From contig CATOSP010000002.1 in NCBI GenBank assembly GCA_951812625.1, positions 1,622,788-1,686,787 of the forward strand: a stretch of 64,000 nucleotides of DNA, written 5' to 3'. A program made the position numbers and the translations under genes. Shown piece by piece: positions 37,157 to 46,184 of this stretch (position 1 is its first letter; every line of letters begins with the position of its first letter). The stretch comes from an uncultured Dehalococcoidia bacterium (GTDB lineage: Bacteria; Chloroflexota; Dehalococcoidia; Lucifugimonadales; UBA3495). The notes beneath the pieces are model-generated. The model searched no databases. It was not told the DNA's origin and saw only the letters and a program-made list of their open reading frames with translations.

Positions 37157-37795
37157 GTGTCTGACGCAGGAGTCACCAGTTATTACGATTTCCGTTGACC
37201 GTTCGTATACAATGCCACCATGTGGTTGGCAAAAGTTGAGGAAGCCAAGGGCGAGGAAGTAGAAATCGACTGGCAGCCCTTCTCCCTAGCCCAGGTAAAC
37301 AGCGACGAGGGCCCAGACTACAAGGTCTGGGAACAACCTGAGATAGTAGACGGCTCGGACAAGACTCTCTTGGCCCATCAGGCCGGCTTGGCGGCCAAAC
37401 GGCAGGGCAAGGACGCATTCAAGTCCTTCTTTGTGACCTTGCTCAAGGCACGCCACGAAGACAGGGTTGACCTGAACGACCCGGCAGTCATAGAGGCAGC
37501 GGTGGTCAGGGCCGGTCTCGATATGGCCCAGTTCAGGGAGGACGTAGTGGACCCCGACCTCTTGCGGGAGATCGGCGAAAGCCATACGCGGGCGGTAGAG
37601 GAAGTTGGTGCCTTCGGCGTACCAACTTTCGTGTTCCCCGGCGGCAACGCAGCCTTCCTGAAGATGTTCATCCCCTCCGCTGAGCAGTCCGAGGAGATTT
37701 ACGACGGCCTAATGAAAACCATGAGCGAGTTCGCTCACGTGGGCGAACTCAAGCGCCCGTCGCCGCCGTGGCCTTACGAGGGTGTCAGGCCCTAG
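37157..37795 (+). CDS. DsbA/FrnE-like thioredoxin-fold selenoprotein (Sec14 encoded by TGA)
   Basis: GTG 37157 follows AGGAGG (37145-37150) with six bases between. The frame reads 13 codons to TGA 37196-37198 and continues to TAG 37793-37795: 212 residues. The start reads 'VTSYYDFR-U-PFVYNATMWL', matching the beta1-alpha1 of DsbA/2-hydroxychromene-carboxylate-isomerase proteins, where the residue before Pro is the catalytic Cys. The helical insertion and the cis-Pro loop G-V-P156-T-F-V-F follow. The second Cys of a CxxC is absent (U-P-F-V), as in mono-thiol relatives. A SECIS-like hairpin lies at 37213-37231. Without recoding, translation could only begin at ATG 37220, removing beta1 and the active site. 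The end overlaps rnc by 14 bases. Confidence 0.9.
37213..37231 (+). promoter_or_regulatory. SECIS-like hairpin for the DsbA-like selenoprotein
   Basis: TGCC (37213-37216) pairs with GGCA (37228-37231), then after a bulged T (37227) ACC (37217-37219) pairs with GGT (37224-37226). The apical loop is A-T-G-T (37220-37223), carrying GU and starting 21 bases after the TGA. Bulged U plus GU loop are the features SelB reads in E. coli, although there the bulge is on the 5' side. Confidence 0.6.
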
Positions 37796-38522
37796 TACCG
37801 GGGGGCTGAGGTTGACCAAAGACCGGCTCGAAGCGGCCTTGGGTCTAGGCTTCTCAGACCCAGTGCCATTACGTCAGGCTTTGGTGCATAAGTCCTTCAT
37901 CAACGAGCATGGAGGACAGCCTGTAGACTCCTACGAGCGGCTTGAATTTCTCGGAGACGCCGTTGTGGAGCTCGTGGTATCCACCGAGCTCTACCGGCGT
38001 CTTCCTCATCTCAGCGAAGGGGAACTTACCAAAAGCCGGGCCGAACTGGTATGTGGCACGTCTCTCGCCCACGCCGCCCGTCGCCTGGGATTGGGCGATC
38101 TGCTCCTCTTGGGTAGGGGCGAGGAGGCCAATGGGGGCCGGCAAAGGGAATCGATACTGGCAGATGCTTTCGAGGCAGTGGTCGCGGCTGTATACTTGGA
38201 CCAGGGGCTGGAACGCGCCAGCGAGTTCGTGGTTCACGCCTTGGCCGAGGAGCTCGACAGTTTCTTGAAGCAGGGTGGGCCTCGGGAGAATCCCAAGTCC
38301 CGACTCCAGGAACATTCTCAGTCCCTTGGGATGCCGACTCCTCGTTACCGGGTTGTTTTCGTCGAAGGTCCTGACCATAACCCGGTGTTCACTGTGGAAG
38401 CGCTGATAGGCGACGAGCCTTGGGGGGTGGGCAAGGGTCGGAGCCGGTCTGACGCTGAGCGGAGTGCAGCGGAAGACGCCCTGTCCAAATTGCTTTCCCG
38501 TCCCGGTGCAGTACATGCTTAG
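37782..38522 (+). CDS. rnc: Ribonuclease III
   Basis: 246 residues. The catalytic domain holds the signature E-R-L-E-F-L-G-D-A-V (52-61) and the second metal-binding block 'LADAFEAVVAAVYLD'. The C-terminal double-stranded RNA-binding domain begins at 'NPKSRLQEHSQSLGMPTPRY' and ends with 'SRSDAERSAAEDALSKLL'. It processes rRNA precursors and structured RNAs. The GTG start at 37782 lies inside the DsbA-like gene and the stop overlaps the ftsY ATG, so the three genes are translationally coupled. Confidence 0.95.
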   Translation: MSGPSTGGLRLTKDRLEAALGLGFSDPVPLRQALVHKSFINEHGGQPVDSYERLEFLGDAVVELVVSTELYRRLPHLSEGELTKSRAELVCGTSLAHAARRLGLGDLLLLGRGEEANGGRQRESILADAFEAVVAAVYLDQGLERASEFVVHALAEELDSFLKQGGPRENPKSRLQEHSQSLGMPTPRYRVVFVEGPDHNPVFTVEALIGDEPWGVGKGRSRSDAERSAAEDALSKLLSRPGAVHA

Positions 38523-39468
38523 GTTCTTCAGACGCAACCCCTCCAAAGACAAGGAGCAGACTGAAGGTGGGGTCAAGCCAAGCAGAGAGCGATGGTTCGG
38601 CCGCATTCTCAACGCGATCCGTGCCTCCCGATTGGACGACACCTTGTGGGAGGAGCTAGAGGAGATATTGGTCTCGTCGGATGTTGGTGTCGATGCCTCC
38701 CTCCGTATCATCGAGGAACTTAAGGGGAGGATACGGACTGACGGCATCCGGGACCCAGACGAGGCGTTCCAGCTACTCAAGAATATCCTCGTCCAGGAGA
38801 TGGAAGACCCATATTCAATCGATGTATGGGCCGGACCAGGATCAGACTCCACCCCCTACGTAATACTCGTGGTTGGCGTCAACGGAGTGGGCAAGACCAC
38901 CAGCATAGCCAAGCTGGCGCGCCATTTCGAGCAGGAGGGCAAGAGGGTCATTCTGGGTGCAGGAGATACCTTCCGCGCTGCGGCCACGGAACAACTGCAA
39001 ATCCTGGGTGAGCGCGTCGGGGTGGACGTTATAAGCCACGGTTCCGGTTCTGACCCAGGGGCGGTTGCCTATGACGCGTACCACGCAAGCCAGGCCCGGG
39101 GCGCGGACATCCTGATAATCGACACCGCTGGTAGACTCCATACCAAGTCCAACCTGATGGCGGAGTTGAAGAAGGTGGACAGGGTATTGAAACGGTTAGA
39201 CCCATCGGCCCCGCACCAAGTCATACTGACGCTGGATGCCACCACGGGCCACAACGGGCTTTCCCAGGCCAAGTCCTTCAAGGATGCTGTTGACTGCACG
39301 GGCATCTTCTTGGCCAAGCTAGATGGCACGGCAAGGGGAGGCATAGCGCTGGCAATCAAGCAGGAACTGGGCGTTCCCATTCTGTTCATCGGGACCGGAG
39401 AGGGCCTGGACGACCTCGCTCCCTTCGATAGCCGAGAGTTTGTAGATGCTCTCCTGACTCCCGTCTAG
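38515..39468 (+). CDS. ftsY: Signal recognition particle receptor FtsY
   Basis: 317 residues from ATG 38515, which overlaps the rnc stop (ATGCTTAG); an upstream in-frame ATG at 38464 would lie deep inside rnc. The acidic N-terminal A domain is very short. The N domain runs to about 100 and the G domain has G1 '[10 protein letters not shown]' (121-130), '[14 protein letters not shown]', G3 '[10 protein letters not shown]', '[15 protein letters not shown]' and the closing '[15 protein letters not shown]'. It docks SRP-ribosome complexes at the membrane. rnc-ftsY adjacency is common in bacteria. Confidence 0.96.
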   Translation: MLRFFRRNPSKDKEQTEGGVKPSRERWFGRILNAIRASRLDDTLWEELEEILVSSDVGVDASLRIIEELKGRIRTDGIRDPDEAFQLLKNILVQEMEDPYSIDVWAGPGSDSTPYVILVVGVNGVGKTTSIAKLARHFEQEGKRVILGAGDTFRAAATEQLQILGERVGVDVISHGSGSDPGAVAYDAYHASQARGADILIIDTAGRLHTKSNLMAELKKVDRVLKRLDPSAPHQVILTLDATTGHNGLSQAKSFKDAVDCTGIFLAKLDGTARGGIALAIKQELGVPILFIGTGEGLDDLAPFDSREFVDALLTPV

Positions 39469-39539
39469 TGACCAGGTGTCCCAGATAGAGCCACCCATCA
39501 ACTTACCAGCCCTCCTATCGCTACTCCCTCTGAACGACT

Positions 39540-41966
39540 GTGGTGGACCTTCTCGTCTGGCTGCTAACTGTTGAACTAATCGGACTCGCGTCCTTTCCCT
39601 TCGCTTTTCTTCTGTTCCGCAACCTGCCCGACCGCGGATACAGCGTAGTGAAACCCCTCTCCCTTGTTCTCGGCACCTATGCGCTCTGGGTACTGGGACT
39701 CACCCACTTTCTCCCGAACTCTCAGTCGACCATTCTTGCCATTCTCTCCGTCGTGACCATCGCCGGGCTTGCACTAGCCTTTCGCGAACGGTCGCATCTA
39801 TCGGAGTATTTGCGGCGAGAATGGCCCCGCATTCTGGCAGTGGAATGTGTATTCCTGGCATTCTTCTTCCTGTGGGCGTGGGTCACGTCCGAATCCCCAG
39901 CCATCAGCGGCACCGAGAAGCCGATGGACTTCGCCCTGCTCAATGCTTCCGTTCAAGCCCGGTACTTCCCGCCGGAGGACCCTTGGCTCGCCGGGTATCC
40001 TATCAGTTACTACTACTTCGGCCATCTGATCATGGGGTTCCTGACCCAAATCACCGGAATTGCCACCAACGTTAGCTACAACCTGTCCATCTCTCTGGTC
40101 CCCGCCCTAGCAGCCGCAGGAGTCTTCGGACTGACAAGTAACCTGGTCCGTCTCTCCGGCGCGGGACCCGCCACGGCTATGGGTTTCGGCTTGATGGCTT
40201 GCATGTTGCTGCTGGTAATCGGGAACCTGGAAGGGGTGCTGGAATTCTTCCATTCATTGGGCTGGGGAACAGAGGAATTCTGGGCATGGGTAGCTGTGAA
40301 AGGCCTGGATGGCCGCGGGTCAGGTGGGGGCGTTTTCCCTGACCAATTCCTCTGGTGGTGGCGGGCGACCAGAGTAATCGACACCCTATCCGATGGGCGG
40401 AGCTTGGACTACACTATCACAGAGTTCCCAATGTTCAGCTTTCTGCTGGGCGACCTCCACCCACATGCTATTAGCCTACCCTTCTTCCTGCTTGCTCTAT
40501 CCGTGTCTCTCCAATTCTTCGCCTCTCCTGATAGACACGGTCTCGGGTGGCTGCGTCAACATCCTGTACAGGTCGCCGCTTTTGCCATTCTATTGGGGTC
40601 CCTAGCCTTCATCAACGCCTGGGACTTCCCGGTCGTGGCCGGTATCCTCGGTGTACTGATCTTGGTCAAGGCTTACCGGCACGCTGCCGGCGACATGCGG
40701 CACACGCTGGCCGATGCAGCAACGGTGGCCGTGCCAATCATCACACTGGCAGTTGCGCTGTTCCTTCCCTTCTATTTGTCAGTCGATAGCCAGGTGTCGG
40801 GAATTTTGCCCGTTACCGGGCCGGGGACACGACCGCTTCACTTTATGCTGGTGATGGGATTCCTGACATTCCTCGGAGGATCGTTCCTGCTGCGGCAACT
40901 GGCAGACCTAAGGCAGCCAGATAAGCGAGACGCTCCAGTAATCAAACTGCTGTTGGTTGCCATCCTCATCCCATTCCTCCTCTGGGCTGACATCATCCTC
41001 GTGGTCGGATACTTAGGCGATGACTTCCAGGATGCATTATCAAAGGTGTTTTGGCGTGGCTTCTGGGTACTGCCCGCGCTGGTGATCGCGGGCGTTGCCA
41101 GTTTCTCTGCGGTGCAGCGCACGTACACGGGAGAGGAATGCAGAATGAACGTCTCCACGTCATTCGTATTGATCGCTCTGTCTGCGGCATTCTACCTGCT
41201 CGCAGGAGTAGAGTTCTTCTACGTGGTAGACCTGTTTGGGAACCGGATGAATACGGTCTTCAAGGTCTACTACCAGGTTTGGCTGCTATTGTCCGTGGTA
41301 GGAGCTTATGGCCTGTTCTATTGGACTTCGCGGGAAAGTAGACAACATCCGGCGGTTTCGAGCACAACTCGGGAACCCACAGGAATCCCAATGCGGGGAG
41401 CCGGGATTCGACTCGGTCGGTATGGCTGGATGGCGCTGGTCTGCCTTCTCCTGCTCGCCTCGCTATACTATCCAGTAGGAGCAGTGTTGGACCGGACCGG
41501 GCTGTTTAGCCCCGGGTACAAGCTTTCAGATAATACTCTGGACGGACTAGCCTTCATTAATGAATCGGAACAGGGAGAATACAACTCGATATTGTGGCTC
41601 CGCGACAACGCGCCCGGGGGTCGGATCGTCGAGGCGGTGGGAGACGACTACTCGGACTTCGCAAGGATTTCCGCCAGCACTGGATTGCCAACGGTTCTAG
41701 GCTGGAAGGGCCATGAACTGCAGTGGCGCGGCAGCAGTGAGCCAATGAACGGGAGAGAGGAAGACGTGGCAAGAGTGTATCAGAGCACCAACTCTGCGGA
41801 GGTTCAGGAAATCCTGGAACGCTATGACGTGCGTTATGTGTACCTCGGTCCCCGCGAGCGCGAAGCCTACGGGACCGAGGACTTGGGGGAGCTGGATGGC
41901 TTGCTGCAACCCGTTTGGGAAGGGGAGAACGTAGTTGTTTATGAATATACCGCTTCCGGAACGTAG
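39540..41966 (+). CDS. DUF2298 ('YYY domain') polytopic membrane protein
   Basis: 808 residues, GTG start, with about 15 membrane helices. The family name motif is visible in 'GYPISYYYFGHLIMGFL' (about 156-172), preceded by 'EKPMDFALLNASVQARYFPPEDPW' region, and 'EFPMFSFLLGDLHPHAIS' follows; these are split by loops. A soluble C-terminal part contains 'LPTVLGWKGHELQWRG'. The YYY/DUF2298 family is found in Chloroflexota and archaea and has a GT-C-like membrane glycosyltransferase architecture. It sits 17 bases before the TIGR03663 gene, its usual neighbour type. A role in cell-surface glycan or glycolipid assembly is inferred; no donor or acceptor is known. Confidence 0.88.
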   Translation: MVDLLVWLLTVELIGLASFPFAFLLFRNLPDRGYSVVKPLSLVLGTYALWVLGLTHFLPNSQSTILAILSVVTIAGLALAFRERSHLSEYLRREWPRILAVECVFLAFFFLWAWVTSESPAISGTEKPMDFALLNASVQARYFPPEDPWLAGYPISYYYFGHLIMGFLTQITGIATNVSYNLSISLVPALAAAGVFGLTSNLVRLSGAGPATAMGFGLMACMLLLVIGNLEGVLEFFHSLGWGTEEFWAWVAVKGLDGRGSGGGVFPDQFLWWWRATRVIDTLSDGRSLDYTITEFPMFSFLLGDLHPHAISLPFFLLALSVSLQFFASPDRHGLGWLRQHPVQVAAFAILLGSLAFINAWDFPVVAGILGVLILVKAYRHAAGDMRHTLADAATVAVPIITLAVALFLPFYLSVDSQVSGILPVTGPGTRPLHFMLVMGFLTFLGGSFLLRQLADLRQPDKRDAPVIKLLLVAILIPFLLWADIILVVGYLGDDFQDALSKVFWRGFWVLPALVIAGVASFSAVQRTYTGEECRMNVSTSFVLIALSAAFYLLAGVEFFYVVDLFGNRMNTVFKVYYQVWLLLSVVGAYGLFYWTSRESRQHPAVSSTTREPTGIPMRGAGIRLGRYGWMALVCLLLLASLYYPVGAVLDRTGLFSPGYKLSDNTLDGLAFINESEQGEYNSILWLRDNAPGGRIVEAVGDDYSDFARISASTGLPTVLGWKGHELQWRGSSEPMNGREEDVARVYQSTNSAEVQEILERYDVRYVYLGPREREAYGTEDLGELDGLLQPVWEGENVVVYEYTASGT

Positions 41967-41983
41967 GGGAGACCGATCAGGAA

Positions 41984-44794
41984 ATGGCCCAGATCCCGTC
42001 TAACGAAGAGGCGAAGCTTCCCCTGCCTGCTTCCCGTCCCTGGTTACGCAGGTTCCGGATTGGCTGGCTGCAGCTCAGCTTCCTGGCTCTGCTGCTCCTG
42101 GCCCTGGCGTTGCGGTTATGGGAACTGGACGCCAGGACCATGCACTACGATGAGGCAATCCACGTCCATTTCTCCTGGAAACTGTTCAAGGGAGAGGGAT
42201 TCGTCCACTCCCCATGGATGCACGGCCCGCTTCAGATTGAGCTGACTGCCTTGGTCTTCAAGCTGCTGGGGGACAACGACCACACGGCAAGGCTGGCATA
42301 CGTGGTATTTGGCACAGCGTTGGTTGGACTTCCCTACTATCTCCGGCATCACATCGGCGGGATGGGGGCATTCTTCACCGGACTGATGATCACGCTTTCC
42401 CCGACTCTTCTGTATTTCAGCCGCTTTGGGCGCAATGACATCATCATGGCCTTCTTGACGGCTTCGACTCTCGTCCTGATGTGGCGTTACATCGTTTCGG
42501 GCAAGATCCGCTACCTGTTCCTGACAGCGATGGTTCTGGCGCTCATGTTCGCCACCAAGGAAACTTCGTACCTCGTGGTAGGACTCTTCGGCGGAATCGC
42601 ATTTCTCCTGGCACTCCCCGATCTAACGCCCTGGACTTTGGGCCGACTTCCCACACGCCAGCTGGGCTCGGCGGCACGGTTTCTTCTGGTTCTCGTGACC
42701 CTGACCCTCCCCCAGTGGGCAGCGGCGTCGGGCCTGTTCCAGGAAATGTTCGGTCTTAGCCTGACCAATCGCCAAGGTGTCGAGGATGGAATCGTCGGCG
42801 CTCCCCAATGGGCCGAGCCTTTTGTTCGGCTACCTGTCCTGGAATTCCCATTATGGCTGCATGTCCTGGTGGGAGTCCTGTTTCTGGGGTTCCTGGTCCG
42901 AGCTGGCCTCTGGAAGATCTCTCCGACATCACTCCCTGTGCCACAACGCTCTCGGAAACCTGCTCTCGGAGCCGGGGCGTGGGAGGGGCGTCGGCGTGTG
43001 AGTATAGGAACCACTCCTCGACCTGTTGGAACAGCAAGCGACGAGGGAGCGATAATCGACGACCGGAGCCAGTCTAGGCTACGCAGATTTCTTGAAAGTC
43101 CCCACTTCGACAGCTTGTTGTCCCGGGCTTTTGTACCGTTAGCCAGCGTGGCCGCGACCTACTTGATGCTGTTCCGTCCCATCAGTGACTTAGGGAATAC
43201 AATCGGATCGGCGGTCCTGGACTTCGCCTCGGCAGGTGCCCTGGTCATTGTCGCCATGGCTGTACTTTGGCTCCTGCGGATTCCTTGGGAGAAAGGGGGG
43301 CGACTTCTGCTGCTCCCACCGTTGTTGGCCCTGCCGTATCTGGCGATGTTCACGCCCCTCGTGGACGTTGCATCCGTAGTCAGGACGGTACTGCCGGACG
43401 GAATCAACCTAGACGCAAGCGCCAACTTGATACCAGTCAACTACTTGGTCGCAGGAACGTTGCTGTTCGGTGCCCTACTAATATCGGTATATTTTGGGCT
43501 GCGCTGGCTTGGGGGTGTCTGGCTGCTCTGTGCCGGAATCTTTTATGCGACTTGGGTTACTCTGTACACGACTTTCTACGCCAACATCTCCGGGATATTC
43601 AGTGGGTCGTGGCTGGGCATGGGATACTGGGTCGCACAGCAGGAAGTGGCCAGAGGCAACCAACCGTGGTACTACTACTTCGTAGGGATGGGAGTCTACG
43701 AACTTCTGCCGATCAGCTTCGGGATTGCAGCTGGAGTGTACTACCTGAGAAGGGCGGATGTGTTGGGGATGGTCTTGGTATTATGGGCCGGACTGACATT
43801 CATGGCCTACACGATCGCGTCGGAAAAGATGCCCTGGCTACTGGTGAATGTCACCTTGCCATTCATCTTCCTGGCGGGCAAGTTCTTAGGCGACCTGGCC
43901 TCGCAGATCTATTGGGGCGACGTTCTGCGTAGAGGACAAGTCTTGTTGCTTTTGCTCCCCTCCGTGGGAATCGTTGTGTTAGTCTATCAAGTCTATTCCT
44001 ATGCTCACACCGCTCAGGAGTCGAATGGAGGGCCGTCACCAGAGGATTGGGGCCTCTTGGTTGTGGTCGCACTCCTAGCAATCGCTACGGCGAGTTTGGT
44101 GCGGGTGGCCGGGACCCGAGCAGGCATTGCGATGGCCGCATTGGGCGTCGCCGCACTCATACTGGGGTTCGGAACCATAAGCGCATTCCGGGCTGCCTAT
44201 ACTTACGACGACTCAAACGTGGAGATACTGGCGTACGCGCAAGGAAGCTCCGACTTGCCAAAGACCTTCGAGGAGTTGGAGGAGCGGGTGTTTTCCAACA
44301 GCGCTGGCGAGGTCAGGGTGGACTATGACATGTGGTACCCGTTCCAATGGTATATTCGCAACGCGCAGGAGGAGGGACATCTCTCCTTCGCCTGCTTCAA
44401 GAGTGAGGGGGAAGATGGCTGGAATTCGAGTTGCGAGCCTGCGTCCCACGACGAGGACTCGGCCGCGCTGTTGCTGACCGCACCTCATATCCGGCCCAAC
44501 TCCGCTTCTCTGTCGCGGTTCGATACCGGAGGGCCGTTTCGCGACCTGATATGGTTCCCGGAGAGTTACCGCCGCCCCAACGAAGACCGCGCCGAGGAGG
44601 GTTTCGTGTGGGGTCTCCGGGCACTGCCGAACAGCCACCAACTTAGCCTGGACTTCCGTTACTTCGAGGATTTAGCGAAGAGCCGGGAGTCCTGGGCTGA
44701 CGCCCTAGCCTACCTGATCAACCGCAAACTGGACGACGAGTGGTATAAGTCGGAGTATTACAGTTACCTACCCATGAAACCGACGATTCCGTGA
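41984..44794 (+). CDS. TIGR03663-family membrane protein (GT-C-like; 'flippase activity-associated protein Agl23' type)
   Basis: 936 residues with about 13 membrane helices. The start 'LRLWELDARTMHYDEAIHVHFSW' region has the acidic M-H-Y-D-E motif in the first extracytoplasmic loop, as in GT-C glycosyltransferases. 'ATKETSYLVVGLFGG' and 'EKMPWLLVNVTLPFIFLAGK' are further family landmarks. A long non-membrane insertion (about 325-370) and a soluble C-terminal domain of about 170 residues are present. The family occurs in Chloroflexota and archaea, often beside DUF2298. It probably transfers a polyprenyl-linked sugar outside the membrane, by inference only. Confidence 0.87.
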   Translation: MAQIPSNEEAKLPLPASRPWLRRFRIGWLQLSFLALLLLALALRLWELDARTMHYDEAIHVHFSWKLFKGEGFVHSPWMHGPLQIELTALVFKLLGDNDHTARLAYVVFGTALVGLPYYLRHHIGGMGAFFTGLMITLSPTLLYFSRFGRNDIIMAFLTASTLVLMWRYIVSGKIRYLFLTAMVLALMFATKETSYLVVGLFGGIAFLLALPDLTPWTLGRLPTRQLGSAARFLLVLVTLTLPQWAAASGLFQEMFGLSLTNRQGVEDGIVGAPQWAEPFVRLPVLEFPLWLHVLVGVLFLGFLVRAGLWKISPTSLPVPQRSRKPALGAGAWEGRRRVSIGTTPRPVGTASDEGAIIDDRSQSRLRRFLESPHFDSLLSRAFVPLASVAATYLMLFRPISDLGNTIGSAVLDFASAGALVIVAMAVLWLLRIPWEKGGRLLLLPPLLALPYLAMFTPLVDVASVVRTVLPDGINLDASANLIPVNYLVAGTLLFGALLISVYFGLRWLGGVWLLCAGIFYATWVTLYTTFYANISGIFSGSWLGMGYWVAQQEVARGNQPWYYYFVGMGVYELLPISFGIAAGVYYLRRADVLGMVLVLWAGLTFMAYTIASEKMPWLLVNVTLPFIFLAGKFLGDLASQIYWGDVLRRGQVLLLLLPSVGIVVLVYQVYSYAHTAQESNGGPSPEDWGLLVVVALLAIATASLVRVAGTRAGIAMAALGVAALILGFGTISAFRAAYTYDDSNVEILAYAQGSSDLPKTFEELEERVFSNSAGEVRVDYDMWYPFQWYIRNAQEEGHLSFACFKSEGEDGWNSSCEPASHDEDSAALLLTAPHIRPNSASLSRFDTGGPFRDLIWFPESYRRPNEDRAEEGFVWGLRALPNSHQLSLDFRYFEDLAKSRESWADALAYLINRKLDDEWYKSEYYSYLPMKPTIP

Positions 44795-45074
44795 ACGTCC
44801 CCAAAATCTCTATCCCTGTCGGCCCCGTCGGGAAGCCTCAGATAGGACAGCCGGCTCTGGGACACAGCACACGTCGCTGAGACAGCGGCGAAAAAGGTGG
44901 TACCACGACAACTACGGATTGAAGGCCAGTTGTGGACTTGCGCAGTGTTCAATATAGTGGGCAATCGTGCCATATGTCGGAAGAATTGAAGCGGAGAAAA
45001 AGTGAGTCCTCGTCATAGCGGTATATGCAGGCTCCACATTTTAGAAGACGTGAGTCCCAACTCGGCGCGTTGCA

Positions 45075-46184
45075 ATGATTAGCTCTGCCATGGCCACCAA
45101 TTGGCGGTTCTGGGCAGCACTCGGCTTGAGCCTGGGGTTCCTATTCTTGATGGTCTACCAAGTGGACCTCGGTGAAATCAGGACAGCCCTTGCGGAGGCA
45201 AACTACTTCTACGTCATCCCGGCCGTCGCCGTTTACTTCGTGGCCGTGTATTTCCGGGGCATGCGGTGGAAATACCTCCTGTCGCCGTTGCGGGAATTCC
45301 GTATATCGCGACTATACCCGGTGATCGTGATTGGATATATGGCGAACAATGTACTTCCCATGCGGCTGGGAGAACTGGTCCGAGCGTATTATCTGGCTCG
45401 ACGCGAGGACTTTGGAACCGGGCCGTCCCTGGCAACCATCGGTGTGGAACGGGTCTACGATGGACTGACGTTGATGTTTCTCGTCGCGGTCTCAGCTCCA
45501 ATTCTTCTGGCGACCGGGTGGTTCGATGCCGCCGGAACCGCGATTCGCACCGCATGGACGGTGGTGATCGTGGCTGGCACATTCGGCTTCCTTTGCGCAC
45601 TGGGGTCGCTAACCCTGCTTGCGTCATGGCGGAACGCCACAGACGTGGTGGCCCGGCTGGCATATGTTGTCCCGGAGAAGTACGGACGCGAAAAAACGCT
45701 GCGGTTTATCGAAACCTTCTTGGAAGGCCTGAAGATACTCAGTTCTCCACGCAAGCACCTGTCCCTATTCCTGTTGTCATTGCCCGTTTGGTTCGGCGAG
45801 GTGGGGGTCTACCTTATCACTGCTCACGCTTTCGACCTGCACCTGGTTTTCGGGCCATTGTGGGTGCTGGTCATAGCAATTGCGTTGCTGACCGCAACAT
45901 CCAACCTGGCGACGGGAGTCCCGTCGGTCATTGGCGGGATCGGACCCTTCGAGGTTGTGGCGCAACAGACTTTGCTGGCCCTCGGGGTGAGCGCATCTGT
46001 GGGAGCAGCTTACGCCACCTTCGTGCATATCGTGGTCCTCTGGCTGCCAGTCAATCTGGTCGGGTTGTTCATTTTGTTGAGGCAAAACCTCTCGCTAAGC
46101 CAGTTGACCACCACACCTGCGCAACCGGAGAAGGCAGGAATCCCTGCCGGGTCACCAGTCGGTGCCGAGGAAGACAATCCATGA
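45075..46184 (+). CDS. Lysylphosphatidylglycerol synthase TM region/UPF0104-family flippase-like membrane protein
   Basis: 369 residues, eight or so membrane helices. Family landmarks are 'YFRGMRWKYLLSPL' (loop after helix 2), 'IGYMANNVLPMRLGELVRAYYLAR' (its N-N-x-x-P-x-R-x-G-E block), 'SLATIGVERVYDGLTL', and 'GVPSVIGGIGPFEV' near the end. The family (TIGR00374, AglD/MprF-type membrane part) is linked to lipid translocation or lipid-linked sugar handling. ATG 45075 is used; ATG 45090 is also possible. It overlaps the next gene by four bases (ATGA), so the two are translationally coupled. Confidence 0.88.
   Translation: MISSAMATNWRFWAALGLSLGFLFLMVYQVDLGEIRTALAEANYFYVIPAVAVYFVAVYFRGMRWKYLLSPLREFRISRLYPVIVIGYMANNVLPMRLGELVRAYYLARREDFGTGPSLATIGVERVYDGLTLMFLVAVSAPILLATGWFDAAGTAIRTAWTVVIVAGTFGFLCALGSLTLLASWRNATDVVARLAYVVPEKYGREKTLRFIETFLEGLKILSSPRKHLSLFLLSLPVWFGEVGVYLITAHAFDLHLVFGPLWVLVIAIALLTATSNLATGVPSVIGGIGPFEVVAQQTLLALGVSASVGAAYATFVHIVVLWLPVNLVGLFILLRQNLSLSQLTTTPAQPEKAGIPAGSPVGAEEDNP

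Noticed and set aside
45266..46180. Long upstream extension of the FAD oxidoreductase frame
   Set aside because: It overlaps the flippase-like gene in another frame, and the Rossmann start and ATGA coupling fix the start at 46181.
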